In this document: piece by piece, positions 43,410 through 52,804 of the stretch | Position numbering within the stretch: the stretch's first letter is position 1 | Layout of the letters: the number at the start of each line of letters is the position of its first letter | Source of the DNA: JALYXS01 sp051003795 | GTDB lineage: Bacteria > Acidobacteriota > Terriglobia > Bryobacterales > Bryobacteraceae | Assembly: GCA_051003795.1 (NCBI GenBank) | Contig: JBPCKZ010000192.1 | Coordinates: forward strand, 31,737 to 95,736 | Direction of reading: 5' to 3' | DNA length: 64,000 nucleotides | The notes under the pieces: generated by a model | The model's database searches: none | The model's input: only the letters and a program-made list of their open reading frames with translations | What the model was told of the DNA's origin: nothing | Translations under genes and position numbers: made by a program

Positions 43410-43876
43410 TACGGTATTGTATCGAACGCGTCACCCGTGGACTTCCGGCGCTCGCGCGCCGCGAGGCTCGCTAGCTCGTCGGCACGGTTGTTGTCGCCAT
43501 GCGAGGCGTGGCCCTTGGTCCAGGCCCACCGGATCTGGTGCCGCCCGGCGTGCGAATCCAGATCTTCCCAGAGGTCGCGATTGATCACCGGCTTGTTCGC
43601 GGAGGTGAGCCAGTTCTTCTTTTTCCAGCCCTGGATCCAGCTCGTGATGCCGTTGCGGAGATATTCGGAATCGGTGATCACTTCCACCTCGCACGGTTCC
43701 TTCAAAGCGCGCAGACCTTCGATCGCCGCGGTGAGCTCCATGCGGTTGTTGGTGGTATGGGGCGCCCAGCCGAACAGTTCCTTCTTATGCTCGCCATGGC
43801 GCATGATGCAGGCCCAGCCGCCCGGGCCGGGGTTGCCGAGACACGCGCCATCCGTGATAAGCGTGATCTTTTTCAT
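43409..43876 (-). CDS. rnhA: Ribonuclease HI
   Basis: 155 residues from ATG 43876; the frame upstream adds 19 residues without support. All four acidic active-site residues are present: Asp9 (ITDGAC), Glu47 (NNRMEL), Asp69 (ITDSEY) and Asp133 (NNRADELA), plus His123 in the flexible loop (KGHASHGDN). It degrades RNA in RNA:DNA hybrids during replication. Standard type with the basic handle region (WIQGWKKKNW). Confidence 0.95.
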
Positions 43877-43907
43877 GCGTGGTTGTGTCCCGGCTCTGGT
43901 TGCATTG

Positions 43908-44915
43908 CTAAAGAATACTAGGCGCCAGACCAAAAAAACCGTCCACCAGATCTAAAATCTTCCGCGGCTCGCTCGCGTGATAGATTTCGCCGCGCAGCTT
44001 CGACCCGCCCTGAATTCCATGCGTGAAGTAGGTCGCAAACTGCTTCATCTTCCCGGAAACATCGCTTTCGTCCCGATTCATCAGCATCGTGTAGTAAGTC
44101 CGCATCATGTCGTAGCGGTCGCGATCGGTAGGCTGCTCGTAGGCGCCCGTCTCGAGATATTGTTGAATCTGCCGGAAAATCCAGGGATTCGACGATGCCG
44201 TGCGCCCAACCATTACGCCGTCGCAGCCCGTCTGCGCCGCCATGCGGACAGCGTCTTCCGGCGTCAGAATATCGCCATTGCCGATCACCGGGATCTTCAC
44301 CGCATCCTTCACTTCGGCGATCCGCGTCCAATCCGACTTGCCCGCGTAGCCCTGCTCGCGCGTGCGCGGATGCAGCGCGACCGCTTGCAATCCGCAGTCC
44401 TCGGCCAGATGCGCCATCCGCACCGCCACGAGTTCCTCGTCATTCCAGCCCGCGCGAAATTTCATCGTGAAAGGGATCGAAATTACCTTGCGCACCGTTC
44501 GAAGCAGCGTTTCGACTAGCGGAAGGTCGCGCAGCAATCCCGATCCGCCGTTGCACTTGACGACTTTGTTTACGGGGCAGCCGAAATTGATGTCGAGAAT
44601 ATCGAACCCCAGATCCTCGCACACGCGGGCCGCTTCCGCCATCACTTGCGGATCGGCGCCAAACAATTGCGCCGTGATGGGATGCTCCTCGGGCTCGAAC
44701 GCCAGATACCGCAACAAAGTCTTGCTCGGCTTATGCGTGCGCAGCGACGCGCTGACCCCATGCGAGCTGGTGAACTCGGTCATGATCAGGCCGCAGCCGC
44801 CCAGATTGCGGATAAACCGGCGGAAAACCGTGTCGGTTACCCCTGCCATGGGTGCCAGCACGGTCGCGGGCGCGATGCGCAGCGCGCCGATCGAAAAACT
44901 ATGGGGAAATGTCAC
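43908..44915 (-). CDS. dusB: tRNA-dihydrouridine synthase (DusB type)
   Basis: 335 residues from GTG at 44915; a longer frame upstream (to 44981) lacks ribosome-site support. The FMN-binding TIM barrel shows APMAGVTDTVFRRF, the catalytic-Cys motif NFGCPVNKVVKCNGGSGLL, TMKFRAGW, 'ALHPRTREQGYAGKSDW', 'VIGNGDI' and 'GCDGVMVGRTASSNPWIF'. It reduces specific uridines in tRNA to dihydrouridine. Followed by rnhA after a 31-base gap. The C-terminal helical domain is present (MKQFATYFTHGIQGG). Confidence 0.93.
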   Translation of the reverse strand: MTFPHSFSIGALRIAPATVLAPMAGVTDTVFRRFIRNLGGCGLIMTEFTSSHGVSASLRTHKPSKTLLRYLAFEPEEHPITAQLFGADPQVMAEAARVCEDLGFDILDINFGCPVNKVVKCNGGSGLLRDLPLVETLLRTVRKVISIPFTMKFRAGWNDEELVAVRMAHLAEDCGLQAVALHPRTREQGYAGKSDWTRIAEVKDAVKIPVIGNGDILTPEDAVRMAAQTGCDGVMVGRTASSNPWIFRQIQQYLETGAYEQPTDRDRYDMMRTYYTMLMNRDESDVSGKMKQFATYFTHGIQGGSKLRGEIYHASEPRKILDLVDGFFGLAPSIL

Positions 44916-45003
44916 GGGCAACCGGGTTAATCTGATTTTAGCGGTTGCGGACCGGAAACGAAACTCCGCCCGTTGCGTCACAATTTCTTGGAGGCGAACG
45001 ATT

Positions 45004-45897
45004 ATGAAGCCCGTGCAAGTGGGACTCTTGATGGTGGCGGCCGCGGTGGGCGGCGGATTGTTGATGACGTGGCGGAATCATCCGGCGCAGCCGGCCGCCG
45101 AGCCTGCCGAGGTCTCGCAGACGGCTCCCGCCGCGATTCCAACGGTTCCGTCCGAGCCGGAAAAGCCGGCCACGCCCGAGAAGGCGCGGATCAAGGCTCG
45201 CCGGACGGAGGAACGGGTCGCCGCGGCACGGCCGTCCGGTGAGGCCGTTCCCATTACGCCGGCCGCGCCCCACGCGCCCCCCGTTACCCCGGCGCCATCC
45301 ACCCCCGCCCCCGCCCCGGTTTCCGAGGCTCCGGTGCGAAACGAGCCGGCGCTCCCACCCCCGCCGCCCCCGCCGGTTCACGTGACCCTGAGCGCGGGTA
45401 CCACGATTGCCGTCCGCACGATCGAGGCGCTGGCGAGCGACCGCAACTCGCCCGGCGATAGCTTTTCGGCGACGCTTACGCAGCCGCTGGTGGTGGATGG
45501 GTACGTCATTGCCGAAAAAGGTGCCCGGGCGGAAGGGCGGGTTGTGCAGTCGAAGGGAGCCGGACGCGTGAAAGGGGCGGCGGACCTCGCGCTGCAGTTG
45601 ACCCGCATCACTACCGCCGATGGCCAGAACGTCCCGATCGAAACGGAGAGTTTCGAAAGGCAGGGGACGACCCGGACCAAGGAAGAAGCCGCAAAAGTTG
45701 GGGGCGGGGCGGCTCTCGGCGCGATCATTGGAGCCATCGCCGGCGGAGGCAAAGGCGCCGGTATCGGGGCGGGCGTGGGCAGCGCGGCGGGCGCGGGAGA
45801 TGTGTTGTTGACGCACGGCAAACCGGCCGCGCTGCCAAGCGAAACGCCGGTCGGCTTCCGCTTACGCGCGCCGGTGACCATCACCGAGAAGCGTTGA
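45004..45897 (+). CDS. Hypothetical exported protein with Pro-rich linker and glycine zipper
   Basis: 297 residues from ATG 45004, with GGAGG ten bases upstream. N-terminal signal/anchor (VGLLMVAAAVGGGLLMTW), a long Ala/Pro/Thr-rich linker (about 28-127) and a compact domain beginning near 'HVTLSAGTTIAVRTIEALASDRN' with 'PLVVDGYVIAEKGARAEGRVVQSKGAGRVKG', similar in pattern to TrbI/VirB10-like beta repeats. The C-terminal 'GAALGAIIGAIAGGGKGAGIGAGVGSAAGAG' glycine zipper (described as two blocks) suggests membrane contact. Usual for Acidobacterial secreted proteins. No partner adjacent. Confidence 0.72.
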   Translation: MKPVQVGLLMVAAAVGGGLLMTWRNHPAQPAAEPAEVSQTAPAAIPTVPSEPEKPATPEKARIKARRTEERVAAARPSGEAVPITPAAPHAPPVTPAPSTPAPAPVSEAPVRNEPALPPPPPPPVHVTLSAGTTIAVRTIEALASDRNSPGDSFSATLTQPLVVDGYVIAEKGARAEGRVVQSKGAGRVKGAADLALQLTRITTADGQNVPIETESFERQGTTRTKEEAAKVGGGAALGAIIGAIAGGGKGAGIGAGVGSAAGAGDVLLTHGKPAALPSETPVGFRLRAPVTITEKR

Positions 45898-46173
45898 CGC
45901 GATTTAACGCTGTTGCGTGGCCCGAAGTATTAGCGAAGTACTAACTCTCTCTTCTCCGGGCGTCGGCGGCCAGTAGCCGATCAAGCAGAGCCGGATCGAT
46001 ACGAGCTTGAACGCGGCATGGCATCCAACTGAAATTCATTTCCCCCTTCCTACGCCCTTTGTTATGATGTGACTTCAATTGAACTCCGCGCGGACCCCGC
46101 ATTCAGCTCCGAACCGGTGCCGCATGCGGCGGCATCGCGCCGTTCGCATTAGCCAAAGTGAAGTGAAATTCTT
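45898..46173. promoter_or_regulatory. 276-bp leader before the ABC operon, with a candidate promoter
   Basis: No coding frame is supported here. TATGAT at 46063-46068 is a good -10 box about 105 bases upstream of the ABC ATPase start; no clear -35 box is seen. The start codon has a GTGAAGTGAAATT leader with only weak ribosome-site similarity. A short AGTA...TACT inverted repeat near 45929-45945 may be the end of the previous transcript but is too weak for a terminator call. Confidence 0.35.
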
Positions 46174-47151
46174 ATGATCAAAGTCGAAGGTTTGACCAAG
46201 CGATACGCACGCACAGTCGCGGTCGACAATATCTCCTTTCAGGTGAACAAGGGCGAAATCGTCGGCTTTTTGGGACCCAATGGGGCCGGCAAAACGACGA
46301 CCATGCGCGTCCTGACCTGCTTTCTTCCCCCAACCAGCGGAACGGCGCGAGTCGCCGGTTTCGACGTCCTGGAAAATCCGCTTGAAGTTAAAAAGCGCAT
46401 CGGGTATCTTCCCGAAACTCCGCCGCTTTATCCCGAGATGGAGGTCGTCGAGTATCTAACTTTTGTCGGGCGCCTGAAAGGGATTTCATCGGCGGATGTC
46501 GGCAAGCGCGTCCAGGAAGTCTCCGAACGATGCGCGATCGCGGACGTAAGCAAGAAGCTGATCGGCAAGCTTTCGAAAGGCTACCGGCAGCGTGTGGGGT
46601 TGGCGCAAGCCATCCTGCATAACCCCGATGTCCTCATCCTCGATGAACCTACTTCCGGCCTCGACCCCAAGCAGATTATCGAGACTCGCGAGTTGATTTC
46701 AAGCTTGGCGGGCGACCACACGATTATCCTGAGCACGCACATTCTTTCGGAAATCGAACACTCGTGCGACAAGGTAATGATTATCAGCCAGGGCAAACTG
46801 GTGGCGACCGATACAGTTAGTAACTTAACCAAACGCCTGCGCGGCGCCGAGTCGGTCGAGCTTGAGATCCAAAGCCGTAACGGCGCGCTGAATACCGGCG
46901 AAATAAGACAGCGGCTCGAACAGGTGCCCGGAGTCAGCCGCGTGGAACTGAAGGATTCGAAGGACGGCACCTGCCGCTTCGAAGTGGAAGTACTGGCGGC
47001 CGAGACTAACATCCGCGCCGATCTTGCGCGCGTGGTCGTGAATGCCGGGTGGGACCTCAACGAACTCCGCCCGCTGGGTTTCAGTCTCGAAGACATTTTC
47101 CTCCAACTGACGGAAGCGGAGAAGAAACAAGAGGTCAAGGGAGCGCAATGA
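46174..47151 (+). CDS. ABC transporter ATP-binding protein (GldA-like)
   Basis: 325 residues. Walker A GPNGAGKTT (34-42), Q-loop near YLPETPPLYPEM, signature LSKGYRQRVGLAQA, Walker B VLILDEPTSGLD and H-loop LSTHI. The C-terminal ~85 residues form a regulatory extension (ELEIQSRNGALNTGEIRQRLEQVPGVSRVELKD), typical of the ABC-2/GldA class. It starts an operon with a permease, a GldG-like protein and a DUF4340 protein. Its stop overlaps the permease start. Confidence 0.93.
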   Translation: MIKVEGLTKRYARTVAVDNISFQVNKGEIVGFLGPNGAGKTTTMRVLTCFLPPTSGTARVAGFDVLENPLEVKKRIGYLPETPPLYPEMEVVEYLTFVGRLKGISSADVGKRVQEVSERCAIADVSKKLIGKLSKGYRQRVGLAQAILHNPDVLILDEPTSGLDPKQIIETRELISSLAGDHTIILSTHILSEIEHSCDKVMIISQGKLVATDTVSNLTKRLRGAESVELEIQSRNGALNTGEIRQRLEQVPGVSRVELKDSKDGTCRFEVEVLAAETNIRADLARVVVNAGWDLNELRPLGFSLEDIFLQLTEAEKKQEVKGAQ

Positions 47152-47915
47152 AAAATATCTTGATTATTTGCCGGAAAGAGTTGAAGAGTTATTTTTCGTC
47201 GCCGATCGCGTATCTGCTCATGGCGATCTTCGCCGTCATATTCGGGTTCTTTTTCTACAGCGCGACGGCGTTCTTCGTGATGCGCGGCATGGAAATGCAG
47301 ATGTCGGGAAGGGCCGCTCCGATGAACGTCAACGACTATGTAATCGGTCCGCTTCTCGGGAATGCGAGCGTCGTCGGCCTGTTCCTGATCCCGATGATTA
47401 CGATGCGATTGTTCGCCGAAGAGAAACGCTCCGGAACGATGGAGTTGTTGATGACTTCGCCGGTGCGCGATTGGGAAATCATTCTCGGCAAGTGGCTCGG
47501 CGCGCTCATCATGTACTTGAGCGTAATCGGGCTTTCAGCGCTGAACATTTTGACTCTCTTCGCTTACGGCAAGCCCGATTGGAAGCCGATTCTGGTGGCT
47601 TATCTCGGCCTGATCCTGCAAGGCGGTTGTCTGCTCGCGATCGGGACCTTTATCTCGACTACAACCAGAAACCAGATCATCGCGGGCGGCGCCACATTCG
47701 CCGTTTGCCTGCTGCTCTGGGTACTCGACTGGGTTAGTTCGTATGAGCAAGCCGCGTGGGCCAAGGTGGTCTCTTACTGCTCCGTGCTAACCCACTTCGA
47801 GCCGTTCTCGAAAGGTATTATCGATACAAAGGACGTGGTCTTCTATCTATCCATGATTTTTTTCGGGCTGTTCCTGACGGCGCGCTCGATGGAATCTTTG
47901 CGATGGAGGGCTTAA
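47148..47915 (+). CDS. ABC-2 type permease (GldF-like)
   Basis: 255 residues with six helices from the ATG overlapping the ATPase stop. It carries the ABC-2 pattern RKELKSYFSSPIAYLLMAIFAVIFG and the conserved EEKRSGTMELLMTSPVRDWEIILGKWLGA segment between helices. In Bacteroidetes the related GldF works with GldA and GldG in gliding and secretion; in Acidobacteria the set occurs without gliding genes. The gap to the next gene is 7 bases. Confidence 0.92.
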   Translation: MKNILIICRKELKSYFSSPIAYLLMAIFAVIFGFFFYSATAFFVMRGMEMQMSGRAAPMNVNDYVIGPLLGNASVVGLFLIPMITMRLFAEEKRSGTMELLMTSPVRDWEIILGKWLGALIMYLSVIGLSALNILTLFAYGKPDWKPILVAYLGLILQGGCLLAIGTFISTTTRNQIIAGGATFAVCLLLWVLDWVSSYEQAAWAKVVSYCSVLTHFEPFSKGIIDTKDVVFYLSMIFFGLFLTARSMESLRWRA

Positions 47916-47922
47916 GCGACTA

Positions 47923-49299
47923 ATGAACTCCGAATGGATCAAAGCGCGCCAAACCAAATACGGCGCTTACGTAACCACTTACATTGTTGTAATTATTGCC
48001 GTGCTGGCAGCGGCTAACTGGCTGGCGAACCGGCACAACAAATCGGTCGACACCACCGCCAACAAGCGATTCAGCCTTTCCGATCAAACCAAGAAAGTGG
48101 TCTCCGGCCTGAAGAACGATGTAACCATCACTTACTTCGATAAACAGAGCGGGTTCACCGCCGGAAAGGATGTGCTCGACCGGTATCGCAATCTATCTCC
48201 CAAGCTGCACGTCAACTACGTGGATCCCGAGAAGAAGCCGGATGTGGCGAAGGCCGCCGGTATCCGGAACTACGGCGCCATCACGATAGAGAACGGGCCG
48301 CGCCGCGAAGAGGCCAAGAGCCTGAGCGAAGAGGACGTGACCGGCGCGCTGATTCGCGCCTTGAAAACAGGCGAGCGGAATGTCTGCTTCGTCACCGGCA
48401 GCGGCGAGCCGACCATCGAGGACACCGGACGCAGCGGATATTCCGGGATCAAGGACGCCCTCGAAAAGAACAATTACAAGACCCGCTCCGTTTCGCTTTT
48501 CGAGAAACCGGAAGTTCCCAAGGATTGCACCGTATTGATCGTCGCCGGAGCTAAGCGCGACTATATCGATCCCGCCGTGAAAGCGGTCAAGACTTACGTG
48601 GAGGGCGGCGGCCACGCGCTCTTCATGATCGATCCCCCGCTGGCGTTGGGCCGCGGCGAGGAGAACAGCGGCAGCCCCGCAATTTCGAAAGTGCTCGAAG
48701 GCTGGGGCGTGACGCCGGAGAAAGACCTGGTGCTCGACACCAGCGGCGTCGGCCAGTTCTTCGGTTTCAACGAGGCTGCCCCGGTAGTTACCAAATACGA
48801 ATCGCAGCCCATCGTGAAGGACATGGCTGGGACGGCGGCGGTATTTCCACTTTCCCGGAGTCTGGACGTCAAGGCCGGCGGCACTGTCGAGAAGCTATTC
48901 TCCACTTCGGCCAACAGTTACGCAACAACGAATCTAAACTTGAGCAAAGGCGGGGCGATCGGCATCGATCCCAAGAGCGACAAGAAAGGTCCGTTCGTGC
49001 TCGGCGCAGCGGGTTCACCAGCCGGCGCCGGCAAGCCCCGCTTCGTCGTGGTCGGCAGCTCCGGCTGGGTATCCAACAGTATTCTTGGCGCGCCGATCGG
49101 GAATCGCGATCTATTCCTCAACACGATCAACTGGCTGAGCGCCGACGAGGACCTGATTTCGATCCGCCCGAAAGATCCGGAAGACCGGCGCATCAACCTG
49201 ACGCGGCGTCAAATGGCCATGCTCTTTTATTCGAGCGTGATTTTCCTGCCGCTTATCGTGATCGTGTCCGGCTTCATGGTTTATTGGCGCAGGAGATAG
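47923..49299 (+). CDS. GldG-like ABC transporter accessory protein
   Basis: 458 residues. One helix near each end (about 13-36 and 430-452) with a large periplasmic part. The first segment has 'VDTTANKRFSLSDQTKKVVSGLKNDVTITYF', and 'VDPEKKPDVAKAAGIRNYGAITIENG' and 'LIRALKTGERNVCFVTGSGEPTIEDT' are typical of the GldG/DUF4350-type beta-alpha fold (IFT52-like). It is thought to be the substrate-side partner of the permease. The start is ATG at 47923; the stop is followed by the DUF4340 gene after three bases. Confidence 0.9.
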   Translation: MNSEWIKARQTKYGAYVTTYIVVIIAVLAAANWLANRHNKSVDTTANKRFSLSDQTKKVVSGLKNDVTITYFDKQSGFTAGKDVLDRYRNLSPKLHVNYVDPEKKPDVAKAAGIRNYGAITIENGPRREEAKSLSEEDVTGALIRALKTGERNVCFVTGSGEPTIEDTGRSGYSGIKDALEKNNYKTRSVSLFEKPEVPKDCTVLIVAGAKRDYIDPAVKAVKTYVEGGGHALFMIDPPLALGRGEENSGSPAISKVLEGWGVTPEKDLVLDTSGVGQFFGFNEAAPVVTKYESQPIVKDMAGTAAVFPLSRSLDVKAGGTVEKLFSTSANSYATTNLNLSKGGAIGIDPKSDKKGPFVLGAAGSPAGAGKPRFVVVGSSGWVSNSILGAPIGNRDLFLNTINWLSADEDLISIRPKDPEDRRINLTRRQMAMLFYSSVIFLPLIVIVSGFMVYWRRR

Positions 49300-49302
49300 G
49301 TC

Positions 49303-50619
49303 ATGAAGCTGCACGGTCTGTTGATTGCCGCGGCCGTCCTGGCCATTCTCGGCGGCGGCGTCTACTGGTCGGAGCATCGCAAGCCGACTGCGGATGCAAA
49401 GCTCGCGGCCGATACTCCGCCCAAGATTCTTTCGATTCCCGAGGATCAGTTTAAGGAAATCCGGCTCGATAAGAAAGGCTCGGGCGCAACGGTAATTTCG
49501 AAGATCGCGAACCGATGGGAGATCGTTCAGCCCAAGCCGATGCCCGCGGATCAGGACGCAGTGAGTTCTATGATCACGACGCTCGCGAGCTTGAGCGCCG
49601 ACCGCCTGATTGAAGACAAGCCGTCCGGACTCGAATCGTTTGGACTTACCGCGCCCAGCGAAGAAGTCGATATCACGAGGAAAGACGGCAAGGTGAACAA
49701 GCTTCTGCTGGGCGCCGACAGCCCGGTGGGTTCGGGCGTTTACGCCAAGCTGGAGGGCGATCCGCGCGTTTTCACCATTCCCACCTACGCCAAGAGTTCT
49801 CTCGACAAGACCTCGAAGGACCTGCGCGATAAGCGCCTGCTTACGTTCAATTCTGATAAACTGACGCGCGTCGACCTGCAATCGAAAAACGGCACGATTG
49901 AATTCGGCAAGAACAATCAGAACGAGTGGCAGATTCTGAAACCAAAGCCGCTGCGCGCGGACGGGATGCAGGTGGACGAGCTGGTCCGCAAGCTGAAGGA
50001 CGCCAAAATGGACCTGTCCGCGCCCGAGGCGGATTTGCAGAAAGCGGATAAGGCATTCGCGTCGGGCGCGAAAGCGGGAGAAGCCGTCGTAACCGATTCG
50101 AGCGGCAGCCAGACGCTCGAAGTTCGCAAGGACAAAGACAAGGACAAGAATTATTACGCGAAGAGCTCAGTCGTGGAGGGCGCTTACAAGATCCCGAACG
50201 ATTTAGGCGAAGCGCTGGACAAGGGCGTGGACGATTTCCGTAACAAGAAGCTGTTCGACTTCGGGTTTAGCGATCCGTCCAAGGTACAAGTTGGCGCAAC
50301 GGTCTATCAAAAGAGCGGCGAGAAGTGGATGGCGGGCACTGCCCAGAAGGATGCTCCAAGCGTTCAGAATTTGATCGACAAGCTGCGGGATTTGACCGCG
50401 ATCAAGTTCGTCGATCGAGGCGGCGGAACGGATATTTTCGGTGCGACGGTAACCTCGAACGAGAGTAAACGGACCGAGCGCGTCGTGATTTCGAAGCAAG
50501 GGAACGGTTATTTCGGCAGGCGCGAAGGCGAGCCGGGCGTTTACGAACTGGACGGGAAAGCGGTGGAAGAACTGCAAAAAACCGCGGCCGCAATCAAGCC
50601 CTTCCAGAAGCCTAAGTGA
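49303..50619 (+). CDS. DUF4340-domain protein of the ABC operon
   Basis: 438 residues with one N-terminal helix (LLIAAAVLAILGGGVYWSEH) and three related beta-rich repeats of the DUF4340 family (pattern 'LTRVDLQSKNGTIEFGKNNQNEWQILKPKP...' and 'FGLTAPSEEVDI'). DUF4340 genes occur almost always with GldA/F/G-like genes, so it is presumed to be the outer periplasmic component of that exporter. It overlaps the following nicotinate phosphoribosyltransferase start (GTGA), an unusual pairing. Confidence 0.9.
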   Translation: MKLHGLLIAAAVLAILGGGVYWSEHRKPTADAKLAADTPPKILSIPEDQFKEIRLDKKGSGATVISKIANRWEIVQPKPMPADQDAVSSMITTLASLSADRLIEDKPSGLESFGLTAPSEEVDITRKDGKVNKLLLGADSPVGSGVYAKLEGDPRVFTIPTYAKSSLDKTSKDLRDKRLLTFNSDKLTRVDLQSKNGTIEFGKNNQNEWQILKPKPLRADGMQVDELVRKLKDAKMDLSAPEADLQKADKAFASGAKAGEAVVTDSSGSQTLEVRKDKDKDKNYYAKSSVVEGAYKIPNDLGEALDKGVDDFRNKKLFDFGFSDPSKVQVGATVYQKSGEKWMAGTAQKDAPSVQNLIDKLRDLTAIKFVDRGGGTDIFGATVTSNESKRTERVVISKQGNGYFGRREGEPGVYELDGKAVEELQKTAAAIKPFQKPK

Positions 50620-51893
50620 ACGCGCTTCCCACCGACCTCTACGAGCTCACCGTGTCGGCCGTTTTTTTCGAAACCGGCAAGTTTCTGGAGCGGGCGTCCT
50701 TCGAACTTTCCATCCGCAGGCTTCCGCGAAACCGCGCGTTCGTGCTAGCTGCGGGTCTTCCGCAAGCCGTCGATTACCTCCTGAATTTGAAATTCGAGGC
50801 CGCCGAAATCGACTACCTGCGAGCGCTGCCGCACTTCGCGAACACATCCGCGGCATTCTTCGACTATCTCCGCGATTTCAAATTCACCGGCGATCTATTC
50901 GCCGTTCCCGAAGGCACGCCCCTTTTCGCCGGCGAGCCGCTGCTCACGGTTCGAGCGCCGCTGATCGAAGCGCAAATCCCGGAGACTTATCTGCTTTCCG
51001 CAATCACTTTCCCAACTCTGATCGCGACGAAAGCGGCCCGGATGGCGGAGGCGAGCGCCGGTCGGGATGTCGCGGAATTCGGCACCCGCCGCGCCCATAC
51101 GCCCGATGCGGGAGTGCTCGGCGCGCGCGCCGCCTACATCGGCGGCTGCAGCGGCACGAGCAATGCGCTCGCGGGCTATCGCTACGGCATTCCCGTCGTC
51201 GGGACGGCGGCGCATTCCTGGGTGATGGCTTTCGCGAGCGAAACCGAGGCGTTCCGGAACTTGCAGAAACTGCTCGGAACGAACACCGTGCACCTGATCG
51301 ATACGAATGACACCGTCGAGGGCGCGCGCAAGGCGATCGCATTGGGAAAGCCGCTTTGGGGCGTGCGGCTCGATAGCGGCGACCTGCTGGCGCTTTCGTT
51401 TCAAGTGCGCGCCATGCTGGATGAAGCCGGGCTGCGCGATGCGAAAATTATGGCAAGCGGCGATCTGGACGAGTACAAAATTCGGGATCTGTTGGATGCG
51501 GGCGCGCCGCTCGACTCCTTCGGCGTCGGAACGGAGTTGGCTACGTCGGGAGACGCTCCATCCATGGGCACGGTTTATAAGATGGTTGAAATCGAGCGCG
51601 ACGGGACCCGGCGTTACACCGCCAAGCGGAGCGAGGGAAAACACACGATCCCAGGCGAGAAGCAGATTTTCCGGTTCGCGGACCACGATGTGCTGGGGTG
51701 CGCGGGCGAGAGCATGGATGGCGGCGAAAAATTGCTGCGCCCGGTGATTCTGGGTGGCAAACTGGTCGAGCCATTGCCGGACGCGCATGGCGCGAGAGAA
51801 CGGGCGGCGCGCTCGCTCGCGAAGTTACGCAGGCCGGAATCGTTCCGCGTGGAGCACAGCGCCAGCCTCGAAGCACTCATTCAAAGCTTATGA
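50616..51893 (+). CDS. pncB: Nicotinate phosphoribosyltransferase
   Basis: 425 residues from the GTG that overlaps the DUF4340 stop. It shows LYELTVSAVFFE near the N-terminus, 'EFGTRRAHTPDAGVLGARAAYIGGCSGTSNALAG' (substrate-binding), 'GTAAHSWVMAF' with the catalytic His, 'LIDTNDTVEGARKAI', 'GVRLDSGDLLALSFQVR' and 'FGVGTELATSGDAPSMG' (PRPP loop). It makes nicotinate mononucleotide from nicotinate and PRPP. The nicotinamidase-like gene follows with ATGA overlap, which completes nicotinamide salvage. Confidence 0.93.
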   Translation: MNALPTDLYELTVSAVFFETGKFLERASFELSIRRLPRNRAFVLAAGLPQAVDYLLNLKFEAAEIDYLRALPHFANTSAAFFDYLRDFKFTGDLFAVPEGTPLFAGEPLLTVRAPLIEAQIPETYLLSAITFPTLIATKAARMAEASAGRDVAEFGTRRAHTPDAGVLGARAAYIGGCSGTSNALAGYRYGIPVVGTAAHSWVMAFASETEAFRNLQKLLGTNTVHLIDTNDTVEGARKAIALGKPLWGVRLDSGDLLALSFQVRAMLDEAGLRDAKIMASGDLDEYKIRDLLDAGAPLDSFGVGTELATSGDAPSMGTVYKMVEIERDGTRRYTAKRSEGKHTIPGEKQIFRFADHDVLGCAGESMDGGEKLLRPVILGGKLVEPLPDAHGARERAARSLAKLRRPESFRVEHSASLEALIQSL

Positions 51894-52438
51894 AACGGGT
51901 CTTCTTCGATATCGACACGCAGATCGACTTCATGTTTCCCGCGGGCGCTCTTTACGTGCCCGGAGCGGAAAAGCTGCTTCCCGCGATAAGCCGCCTGAAT
52001 CGCCATGCCGCCCAGAACGGTATTCCGCTGATCTCCACAATGTGCGCCCACGCCGAAAACGATCCCGAGTTTCGCCAATGGCCTCCTCATTGCATCGTGG
52101 GGACCGTGGGACAGCAGAAGCCTTCGTCAACGCTCGTCGGGCAAATTCTTCTCGAAAAGCAAGATCTCGATCTCTTTACCAATCCGGCGCTTCCGGAACT
52201 ACTGCGGGAATTGCACGCCGATGAATACACCGTCTACGGAGTAGTAACCGAACACTGCGTTCGCCTGGCGGCCATGGGCCTGCTCGCATTAGGCAAGCCC
52301 GTAACCGTTCTTGACGACGCGATTCAACAACTCGATCCCGAAGCCGCCGCAAAATTCAAGGAAGAGTTCCGCGCGCGCGGCGGCAGGCTCACAAGAACGC
52401 CGGCGGCGATCACTCTCCTTGAGGGGTTCGATTCCTAA
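51890..52438 (+). CDS. Cysteine hydrolase, probable nicotinamidase
   Basis: 182 residues from the ATG overlapping the pncB stop. Isochorismatase-like fold with the catalytic Asp in FFDIDTQIDF (Asp9), the cis-peptide VVTEHCVRLAA with nucleophile Cys123, and 'STMCAHAENDPEFRQWPPHC' where metal-binding His/Asp residues of nicotinamidases lie. Coupling to pncB makes nicotinamide deamidation the likely reaction, although other isochorismatase-like hydrolases share the core. Confidence 0.87.
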   Translation: MKRVFFDIDTQIDFMFPAGALYVPGAEKLLPAISRLNRHAAQNGIPLISTMCAHAENDPEFRQWPPHCIVGTVGQQKPSSTLVGQILLEKQDLDLFTNPALPELLRELHADEYTVYGVVTEHCVRLAAMGLLALGKPVTVLDDAIQQLDPEAAAKFKEEFRARGGRLTRTPAAITLLEGFDS

Positions 52439-52804
52439 CTAACTGCCGCCCGGAACCGGCCCGTCGCATCCCGCAAAGCCGGCCGTCCCGAGAACCGCGT
52501 AGGCCAAACGAAGGTCCAGGGTGCCGGGAATCGGAAACCGGAGTTGCCAGGCGCGAGCGAGCCAAAGGGAAAGCGCATTTGCCGCTTGCTCCGGGGACGC
52601 CGGCGAATGCCTGGATCGGATTGAAGGTCGTTGCGCCGCCGGAGAAGGTTTTCATCTCGCCTTGGGACAGTCTGGTGCGTGCCTGCCGACAGGCGCCCGT
52701 CCGGCGAGGCGATAACCGGGCTGCTGGCGAAGCGGGCGCCCGGGCGATCCTCGAATCGGGCCAGGCGCTTGCGCCGTAGCCCTGATCCCAGGTCCATTCA
52801 GAAA
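52439..52804. other. Gap of 366 bases with possible decayed coding sequence
   Basis: No intact gene is supported. Short frames with coding-like codon use exist on both strands: on the minus strand one frame ends at 52439 with a tail reading RFPIPGTLDLRLAYAVLG, and on the plus strand one around 52579-52779 reads NAWIGLKVVAPPEKVFIS. None has a start, a ribosome site or a recognisable family. It may be a gene remnant between the NAD salvage genes and the esterase cassette. Confidence 0.35.

Noticed and set aside
44362..45003. N-terminal extension of the Pro-rich exported protein
   Set aside because: The extension overlaps dusB on the other strand and lacks a ribosome site; ATG 45004 has GGAGG and begins a signal sequence.
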